Assembly: GCA_910579685.1 (NCBI GenBank)
Contig: CAJTVN010000024.1
Location: forward strand, 1 to 61,874
DNA length: 61,874 bases
Source of the DNA: an uncultured Lachnospiraceae bacterium
GTDB taxonomy: Bacteria > Bacillota > Clostridia > Lachnospirales > Lachnospiraceae
Reading direction: 5' to 3'
Every line of letters starts with the position of its first letter. The stretch's first letter is position 1. Shown here piece after piece: positions 7,734 through 13,714 of the stretch. A program made the position numbers and the translations under genes. The notes below the pieces were generated by a model that saw only the letters and a program-made list of their open reading frames with translations, did not search any database and was not told the DNA's origin.

Positions 7734-8855
7734 ATGGAAGAAGACAGGGCGCTTCTGCGGGAGCGGGCGAATCAAAAGCTGGGAAAGCTGCTGGAAGCTT
7801 TTTTGCCGATCCTGTACGAGGATGACGAGCCCTTTATGCGGAACATGAGGGAAAAGAAGCATATTTCCGAGGAGGAGCTTAGGAAGTACGCCCACTGGGA
7901 GTGGACTCAGGGCGTGGGATTGTACGGCCTGTGGAAGCTCTTTGATTCCACAGGGGATCGGGACTGTCTGGATATGCTGACGAGGTTTTATGACAATCAG
8001 CTTGCCATTGGGTTCCCGCAGCGGAATGTGAATACCATGGCGCCGTATCTTGCCATGTCCTATCTGGGCGAGTATCTTGAGAGCGAGGCTTATCTGGAGC
8101 CCTGCAGGCAGGCGGCGCAGTGGGTCATGCAGGATATGAAGCGGACGAAGGAGGGCGGGATCCAGCATCAGACATCGGATGATCTGAATGATGAGGAGCT
8201 CTGGGACGACACGCTGTTTATGACCGTGCTCTTTCTTGCCAATATGGGACGCATTCTTGACCGGGAGGATTACAGGCAGGAAGCCCAGTATCAGTTTCTG
8301 CTCCACATGAAATATCTGCAGGATCCGGTGACCGGCTTCTGGTATCACGGCTGGACCTTTCGGCAGCGGAACAATTTTGCGGGGGCTTTCTGGGGAAGGG
8401 GCAACTGCTGGATCACCATGGCGATTCCGGAGCTTCTTGACATGATCGAGGTTCCGGAGTCTGTGCGCAGAATACTCACACAGGCCCTTATCAGCCAGGC
8501 GGACGCCCTTTTGGCAGTTCAGGAGGAAAGCGGCATGTGGCATACCCTTCTGGACGACCCGTCATCCTATGTGGAGGCCAGCGCCACCTGCGGCTTTGCA
8601 TACGGAATCCTGAAAGGGGTTCATACCGGATTGCTGGAAGAGAGATATCTGCCGGCGGCAGATACGGCGCTTGCTGCAATCCTTGACCTGATCTCCGAAG
8701 AGGGCGTGCTGGAGCAGGTATCCTACGGGACGCCCATGGGAAGAGAAAGCAGGGACTTTTACAAAAATATCCCTTTAAAGCAGATGCCCTACGGACAGGC
8801 GCTTGCGATCCTGCTGCTGGTGGAGTGGGGGACTATCGGAAAAGAAAAAGTGTAA
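7734..8855 (+). CDS. GH105 unsaturated glucuronyl/rhamnogalacturonyl hydrolase
   Basis: 373 residues, the usual length of GH105, from ATG at 7734 (GGGAGGAAACCAC upstream). The (alpha/alpha)6 fold motifs are visible: HWEWTQGVGLYGLWKL (about 56-71), the catalytic Asp in WDDTLFM (157-163, Asp159 likely) and FWGRGNCWI. The enzyme hydrates the 4,5-unsaturated uronic acid left by polysaccharide lyases on pectin-type rhamnogalacturonan. There is no signal peptide, so it is cytoplasmic. It lies seven bases plus a HAD remnant downstream of the lyase-like gene and is probably co-transcribed with it. An alternative start at 7617 or 7611 would add the HAD remnant. Confidence 0.88.
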   Translation: MEEDRALLRERANQKLGKLLEAFLPILYEDDEPFMRNMREKKHISEEELRKYAHWEWTQGVGLYGLWKLFDSTGDRDCLDMLTRFYDNQLAIGFPQRNVNTMAPYLAMSYLGEYLESEAYLEPCRQAAQWVMQDMKRTKEGGIQHQTSDDLNDEELWDDTLFMTVLFLANMGRILDREDYRQEAQYQFLLHMKYLQDPVTGFWYHGWTFRQRNNFAGAFWGRGNCWITMAIPELLDMIEVPESVRRILTQALISQADALLAVQEESGMWHTLLDDPSSYVEASATCGFAYGILKGVHTGLLEERYLPAADTALAAILDLISEEGVLEQVSYGTPMGRESRDFYKNIPLKQMPYGQALAILLLVEWGTIGKEKV

Positions 8856-8871
8856 AGGGTTAAAGGTTTAC

Positions 8872-8900
8872 AGGCCGGGGAGATCTGTTCTCTCCGGCCT
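8872..8900 (+). terminator. Hairpin after GH105
   Basis: AGGCCGGGGAGA pairs with TCTCCGGCCT (small bulge). The U-tract is poor (TTGCAATTT), so termination may be partial. Confidence 0.4.
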
Positions 8901-8927
8901 TGCAATTTATGGATATGGTTGTATACT
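8900..8927 (+). promoter_or_regulatory. Possible promoter of GH27 gene
   Basis: TTGCAA (8900-8905), 16-bp spacer, TATACT (8922-8927), 25 bases before the ribosome site of the alpha-galactosidase gene. Confidence 0.45.
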
Positions 8928-8952
8928 GGTTTTAGGAACAGGAGGAGAAAAA

Positions 8953-10755
8953 ATGGCAGCAAGAAGGACATCGAGAAAGGGACCGGAGAAAATCGCAGGC
9001 CGGGAGTACGGATTTGGAGCGTTTGCAAACGGAAAGGCGCTCCCCTTTAAAGGGAAGGGAGAGCTGCCCGCAATGGGCTGGAACAGCTGGAACGCCTTTG
9101 GCAGCGGAAATACCCAGGAGCTTACGAAGCAGATGGCGGACGCCATGGTGCGGCTTGAGCTGGACAAGGCGGGATACGCCTATCTGGTGCTGGACGACGG
9201 CTGTTACAGGGCGCAGCGGGTGGACGAGCGGATTTCCAACGAGGAGGTCAAGTTCCCGGACGGATTTGCGGCATTGTCCGATTATGTCCATGGAAAAGGG
9301 CTGAAGTTCGGGATGTATAACGATATCGGCACCAACCTGTGCGCCGGCGCAGCTGTGGGAACCTGCGGCCACGAGGATCTGGATGCGCAAAGCTATGTGG
9401 AATGGGGCGTTGATTTTTTGAAGGTGGACAACTGTTATTATCCCTGGGATAACGCCACCTTTTCCGACAGGACAAACGCCCGCTATACCTATGCGCCCAA
9501 CATCAGAGGCATAAGGGTCAGCACAGGCGGAAGCGAGATCCGTCAAAGTGCAGAGGACGGATGTTTCAGGGGACAGGGAGGGTACCTGCACCGCGGCGGC
9601 TACGCAACCAATATCGGTACCTTTGACGGAACCAACACCGGCGTAACGCCCCTGGGAGAGCGCAGCGGCGAGCTGGTCTTTGCGGTCCGGGCCCGGGAAG
9701 AGGGAACCTGCACGCTCTGCGTGGAATATGCCACAGGGCAGGAGGAAGGCGTGGGACAATGGCTGCAGATCGCAGTGGGAGAGAAGGAGGATGAGATCCG
9801 GTATTTTGACGGTTTTCTGCCGCCTACAGAGGATCCCGAGGCTTTCGTCTGGTCGGAGCCTGTGGAAATTTTCCTGAAAAAGGGCGAGAACCTTGTGCGT
9901 CTTATGAATCACAGAAGGCAGGAGAATGTGTTAAACTCCTACGCCGCCCTGTCCGAGAGCCTTGACAGTGTAAAGCCCGGAAACGATATCGTGCTCTCCA
10001 TCTGCGAGTGGGGAAAGACCCAGCCCCAGAACTGGGGATATAAGGTGGGAAATTCCTGGCGTATTCTCAACGATATCACCTTCCAGGTGGGAGCGGACGG
10101 CGATCCGGGCAGGGCCAGGTGGGCCGGCGACGGTACGGACAGCATCACCTCCCAGTACAACAAAGCGGTGGTTATGGATGAATTCGCAGGATTAGACAGG
10201 GGATGGAACGATCCCGATATGCTGGTCATAGGCATGGACGGTATTTCCCTTACCATGAGCCGGACGCACATGACCATGTGGTGCATGATGAATGCGCCGC
10301 TCATGCTGGGGATAGATTTGCGCCGGGTGGAAAAGGGGGACGAGCTGTGGAAGATCATGGCTAACCGGGAGGTTATCGCCCTGAACCAGGATCCGCTGGG
10401 CGTCCAGGCAAAGAGGATTTCCTGTTCCCTTGAGGAGGAGAATCCCGATTCCGTCTATATCACCAATAACGAGCGGGTGGACGTTCTGGCAAAGCCCCTG
10501 GCAGACGGGGATGTGGCGCTTTTGTTTGTCAATGTCAGTGAAAAGGACTGGCAGCAGGAGATCGCCGTGGATGCGGAGCGCATCGTGAAATATATCGGGC
10601 ATAAAATGACGGCCAGGGACAGATTCCTTGACGCACAGGTTTACCGGCTTACGGATCTCTGGACCGGAACGGTCACGCAGGAGCGGTCAGGGATCTTCTC
10701 CGTTTGGCAGCTGGAGGCCTGCGGCTGCGCGGCGTACAGGATCAGGCCCTCATAG
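8953..10755 (+). CDS. GH27 alpha-galactosidase with inserted beta-domain
   Basis: 600 residues from ATG at 8953 (AGGAGGAGAAAAA upstream); earlier in-frame starts at 8803 overlap GH105. The TIM-barrel start GWNSWNAFG (about 44-52), the nucleophile in FLKVDNCYY (Asp159), the likely acid/base in GNSWRILNDI (Asp374) and the conserved WNDPDML (418-424) identify GH27. Between about 185 and 345 an extra beta-rich segment (RVSTGGSEIRQSAED through LMNHRR) interrupts the barrel; its length and character resemble a carbohydrate-binding module. It releases terminal alpha-galactose (or beta-arabinopyranose) from oligosaccharides. No signal peptide is present, so it acts in the cytoplasm. A large palindromic element follows. 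Confidence 0.9.
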   Translation: MAARRTSRKGPEKIAGREYGFGAFANGKALPFKGKGELPAMGWNSWNAFGSGNTQELTKQMADAMVRLELDKAGYAYLVLDDGCYRAQRVDERISNEEVKFPDGFAALSDYVHGKGLKFGMYNDIGTNLCAGAAVGTCGHEDLDAQSYVEWGVDFLKVDNCYYPWDNATFSDRTNARYTYAPNIRGIRVSTGGSEIRQSAEDGCFRGQGGYLHRGGYATNIGTFDGTNTGVTPLGERSGELVFAVRAREEGTCTLCVEYATGQEEGVGQWLQIAVGEKEDEIRYFDGFLPPTEDPEAFVWSEPVEIFLKKGENLVRLMNHRRQENVLNSYAALSESLDSVKPGNDIVLSICEWGKTQPQNWGYKVGNSWRILNDITFQVGADGDPGRARWAGDGTDSITSQYNKAVVMDEFAGLDRGWNDPDMLVIGMDGISLTMSRTHMTMWCMMNAPLMLGIDLRRVEKGDELWKIMANREVIALNQDPLGVQAKRISCSLEEENPDSVYITNNERVDVLAKPLADGDVALLFVNVSEKDWQQEIAVDAERIVKYIGHKMTARDRFLDAQVYRLTDLWTGTVTQERSGIFSVWQLEACGCAAYRIRPS

Positions 10756-10764
10756 GGTGAATGA

Positions 10765-10935
10765 TTTTCATCTGAGGCCGGGATCGGGTTCTGTGTGGCT
10801 GGCTGGCGATCCGCTCCGGTTTCCGGGGCTGAAGCTTCCAATCGGATTTCACTATGGAAATGCCGCCAGTTTTACATAAGCAGACGGGCCGCCAGCCAGC
10901 CACACAGAACCCAATCCAAGCCGCTCAGATGAAAA
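10765..10935. repeat. Long palindromic intergenic element
   Basis: The left arm (10765-10808) begins TTTTCATCTGAG and ends GGCTGGCTGGCG. The right arm (10890-10935) is its near-perfect reverse complement over about 44 bp. The 81-bp centre holds short inverted repeats of its own. It fills the whole GH27-rhodanese gap. There is no T-tract after it. It could be a MITE- or REP-like mobile palindrome, or an mRNA-processing structure inside an operon. Confidence 0.7.
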
Positions 10936-10948
10936 AACGGAGGATTCT

Positions 10949-11680
10949 ATGGAAGAACTGATTACGGGAAACGGTTTTATCGAAAAGATGCGGGAGAGCC
11001 TGTGGGGCAATATGGAGGATGAGGAGGCCCTGAGACGGGGGCTGATCACGGATCTTGACCGTCTGCACGGGGAAAAGGCCATCCGGCGCAGCCAGGCTGC
11101 CAGGATCGCGCATCATACATTGCTGTACAGAGGCGAGCCGGACGAGGCGGACTGGTCGGCGGCCCGAGGGCTGAAAGATCTCTATTCCTGCAGCACCTGC
11201 GTGAACCACATTGCCCAGGTCTTTGCAAAGGGAATTATGGAAGAGCAAACAAAGGGGCTGTTTGGCGTGGATGAGTGCATAACCTGCAGCCAGGCGCAGG
11301 AGACAATAAGGCGCATAGCGGATAAGAGCTTTCGGAGAGTGCCCAAAAGGAGCGACGTTCCTGAAAAGGTAAGATTCCTGCAGGAAGGGGAAGCGCAGCG
11401 TATGCTGGGAGAGGACAGAAGGATTCTTCTGGTGGATGTCCGCTCCCGTAAGGACTATGCGCAGGGACACCGGCAGGGCAGCGTCAATGTCCCCCTTAAG
11501 GATCTGGCCCTGAATCCCCGCATGATCTGCGCCGACACGCAGGCAGTTATTTTCCTGTACTGCGCAAGGGGGTATCAGAGCGCATTGGCGGCCGGGCTGC
11601 TTGTGGATGCCGGATACAAAAATGTTTCCGTTATCCCGGGTTTACAGGAGGCGGAGGGAGAGTACGGAGGGATATCATGA
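10949..11680 (+). CDS. Rhodanese-domain protein with Cys-rich N-terminal domain
   Basis: 243 residues, ATG after GGAGGATTCT. Residues about 145-240 are a rhodanese domain (LLVDVRSRKDYAQGHRQGSV) with the active-site loop Y-C-A-R-G-Y-Q-S, Cys205 being the persulfide-forming residue. Residues 1-140 contain four cysteines in SCSTC and ECITC contexts, suggesting metal or redox chemistry, and are not a domain I can name. Rhodaneses carry sulfane sulfur between partners. The stop codon overlaps the next gene by 4 nt, so it is translationally coupled to an MBL-fold hydrolase. The relation to the surrounding sugar genes is not obvious. Confidence 0.8.
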   Translation: MEELITGNGFIEKMRESLWGNMEDEEALRRGLITDLDRLHGEKAIRRSQAARIAHHTLLYRGEPDEADWSAARGLKDLYSCSTCVNHIAQVFAKGIMEEQTKGLFGVDECITCSQAQETIRRIADKSFRRVPKRSDVPEKVRFLQEGEAQRMLGEDRRILLVDVRSRKDYAQGHRQGSVNVPLKDLALNPRMICADTQAVIFLYCARGYQSALAAGLLVDAGYKNVSVIPGLQEAEGEYGGIS

Positions 11681-12477
11681 AATTGACAATGCTGGGAACC
11701 GGGCATGCCACAGTGACGAAATGCTACAATACGTGCTTTGTCTTATCCGAACAGGACAGACACTTTCTGGTGGATGCCGGAGGCGGGAATCAGATTTTAA
11801 GAATATTGGAGGAAGAGGCGATTCCGCTTTCCGGCATTTGCGACATTTTTGTCTCTCACGCTCATACGGATCATGTCCTGGGCGTGGTATGGATGATCCG
11901 GATGGCGGGGCAGAGGATCAATCAGGGAAAATATGAGGGACGGCTCAGAGTCTTCTGCCATCAGGAGCTTTCGGAGGAGATCCAGACCATCTGCCGCATC
12001 ACTCTGCCCGGAAAGATAACCAGGCTGTTTGGAGAACGGATTGTGTTTGCGGTGGTACAAGACGGGCAGATGCAGGAGGTCATAGGCCATAACGTGCGCT
12101 TCTTTGACATAGGCTCTGCGAAGATGAAACAGTTCGGCTTTGCGATCCGGCTGGATGGCGGCAGGCAGCTTGCATTTGCCGGGGACGAGCCGCTTAGCGA
12201 AAGGGCGTCCCGGGAGCTTGTGAATTATGACTGGCTCATGCATGAGGCTTTTTGCCTGTATGAGGAGAGGGATATTTTCCATCCTTATGAAAAGTATCAC
12301 AGCACGGTGAAGGACGCCTGTGAGAGCGCTGAGAGACTGGGGATTAAAAATCTCATTTTGTATCATACGGAGGATACCCATTTGCAGGAGAGAAAACAGC
12401 GGTATACTCTGGAGGGAAAAAAGTATTTCAGCGGAAACCTTTTTGTCCCGGATGACAGGGAAGCGTTCGAGATCTGA
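11677..12477 (+). CDS. MBL-fold metallohydrolase (RNase Z-like)
   Basis: 266 residues starting in an ATGA overlap with the rhodanese gene. The metallo-beta-lactamase motif is S-H-A-H-T-D-H (His61, His63, Asp65, His66). Further ligands lie in FAGDEPL, LMHEAF and LYHTED, so a two-zinc site is likely. The overall layout resembles the RNase Z/arylsulfatase branch of the fold, but it lacks the long exosite arm of housekeeping RNase Z. MBL plus rhodanese modules often act together on persulfides, although this MBL protein is not a close persulfide-dioxygenase type by motif. The exact substrate is unknown. Confidence 0.8.
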   Translation: MKLTMLGTGHATVTKCYNTCFVLSEQDRHFLVDAGGGNQILRILEEEAIPLSGICDIFVSHAHTDHVLGVVWMIRMAGQRINQGKYEGRLRVFCHQELSEEIQTICRITLPGKITRLFGERIVFAVVQDGQMQEVIGHNVRFFDIGSAKMKQFGFAIRLDGGRQLAFAGDEPLSERASRELVNYDWLMHEAFCLYEERDIFHPYEKYHSTVKDACESAERLGIKNLILYHTEDTHLQERKQRYTLEGKKYFSGNLFVPDDREAFEI

Positions 12478-12522
12478 GGGATGGGAGATTCGGTAAAAAA
12501 AGCGGCAAAGAGAGAGAGGAAA

Positions 12523-13569
12523 ATGATCACTTTAAAGGAAATCGCCAGAGAATGTAATGTTTCGCCGACTACGGTGTCAAATATATTGAGCGGAAAGCCC
12601 AAGGTCAGCGAGGAGACCAGGCGCAGGGTTCTGGAGACCATTGAAAAGAGGGGCTACAGGCCCAATTATATCGCCCAGGGGCTGAGAAACCAGAAGACCA
12701 GGATGATCGGGATCATAGCGGAGGATATCGCCCAGTTTACCACGCCCGAGATCGTGGAGGGAATCATGAGCCACTGCGAGGAGAGGGGCTACCGCACCAT
12801 TGTCAAGAACCTGCGCCTTTATGCCAGATGGAGCGATTCCTGGTATGATAACGAGAGCCGGTATCACTCCATCCTGGATCCCACCCTGAAGGAGCTGAAT
12901 TCCATTATGGTGGACGGCATGATCTATATCGCAGGACATGCCAGGATCATACACTGCTTTCCGCAGGGATTTCGGACGCCGGCGGTTATGGCATATGCCA
13001 TCGAAAGTAATGCGGGGATACCTTCCGTGCTGATCGACGACGAACAGAGCGCTTATGAGATCGTGAGATATCTCATTTCCAAGGGCCACCGCAAGATAGG
13101 CGTGATCGGAGGAAGAGCCAATAACATCCATACGCAGCGGCGGCTTCTCGGATATCAGAAGGCTCTGTTTGAGGGGCAGATTCTGTTCAATCCTTCCTGG
13201 ATCCGGTATGGCGACTGGGAAAAATGGGGCGCCTATGAGGAAGCTAAAGAGCTTCTCAAGACGGATGTTACAGCGGTTTTCTGTATGGCGGACAGGATGG
13301 CGGGAGGCGTTTACCGTCATCTGGATGAAAAAGGGCTGCGGGCGGGCAGGGATATAGCGGTAGCTGGGTTTGACAATCAGGATATCGCAGAGTATTTTGT
13401 CCCGGGGCTTACCACCACTGCGCTTCCGCTTAAGGAAATCGGGCATACCTCAGCACAGATCCTTCTGGATCAGCTCGAGGGCGGAAGCGGAGAAAAGGAG
13501 AATGTGTGCGAGAAGAAAGTTTATATCCCCTGCTCCTTTGTCGAGAGGGATTCCGTGCAGCAGATATAA
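12523..13569 (+). CDS. LacI-family transcriptional repressor
   Basis: 348 residues from ATG at 12523 (AGAGAGGAAA upstream); an earlier in-frame ATG at 12481 has poor ribosome-site spacing. The N-terminal HTH and hinge helix are classic: ITLKEIARECNVSPTTVSNI and SEETRRRVLETIEKRGYRPN. The rest is a periplasmic-binding-type sensor domain (about 60-345) with the conserved IGVIGG and IAVAGFDN segments. It would bind a sugar or oligosaccharide and repress nearby genes. A consensus promoter and a CG-centred palindrome lie in the next intergenic region, making the esterase-GH43 gene the likely target. It may be co-transcribed with the two upstream genes (gap 45 nt). Confidence 0.92.
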   Translation: MITLKEIARECNVSPTTVSNILSGKPKVSEETRRRVLETIEKRGYRPNYIAQGLRNQKTRMIGIIAEDIAQFTTPEIVEGIMSHCEERGYRTIVKNLRLYARWSDSWYDNESRYHSILDPTLKELNSIMVDGMIYIAGHARIIHCFPQGFRTPAVMAYAIESNAGIPSVLIDDEQSAYEIVRYLISKGHRKIGVIGGRANNIHTQRRLLGYQKALFEGQILFNPSWIRYGDWEKWGAYEEAKELLKTDVTAVFCMADRMAGGVYRHLDEKGLRAGRDIAVAGFDNQDIAEYFVPGLTTTALPLKEIGHTSAQILLDQLEGGSGEKENVCEKKVYIPCSFVERDSVQQI

Positions 13570-13585
13570 CGTATCGCATCTGTGA

Positions 13586-13614
13586 TTGACAGAAGCTTAT
13601 CCGGTTCTTATAAT
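13586..13614 (+). promoter_or_regulatory. Consensus SigA promoter of esterase-GH43 gene
   Basis: TTGACA (13586-13591), 17-bp spacer, TATAAT (13609-13614): a perfect match to consensus. Transcription would start near 13621. Confidence 0.88.
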
Positions 13615-13626
13615 TATTCTGAGAGG

Positions 13627-13640
13627 TAAAACGTTAAACA
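13627..13640 (+). promoter_or_regulatory. Candidate LacI-family operator
   Basis: TAAAACGTTAAACA is centred on the palindrome AACGTT with a central CG step, as LacI/GalR proteins prefer. It lies at about +6 to +19 of the consensus promoter, where a bound repressor would block initiation. The gene for a LacI-type repressor ends 58 bp upstream. Assignment is inference. Confidence 0.5.
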
Positions 13641-13650
13641 ATTGGGGGAA

Positions 13651-13687
13651 GGCCTGCGCTGCTGCGCACAGGCCTCGTCTGCCAGAC
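13651..13687 (+). other. Two hairpins in 5' leader of esterase-GH43 mRNA
   Basis: GGCCTG...CAGGCC (13651-13674) is followed at once by the palindrome CGTCTG-C-CAGACG (13675-13687). They sit between the operator and the ribosome site. There is no U-tract, so mRNA protection or translation control is more likely than termination. Confidence 0.45.
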
Positions 13688-13714
13688 GACTTTTACAGAA
13701 AAGAGGGAAGGAAA

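Noticed and set aside
5901..8543. An 880-codon open frame on the minus strand
   Set aside because: It is the antisense shadow of the lyase-like and GH105 genes, whose motifs and ribosome sites are clear. The reverse translation is low-complexity His/Pro/Arg/Leu-rich and has no domain.
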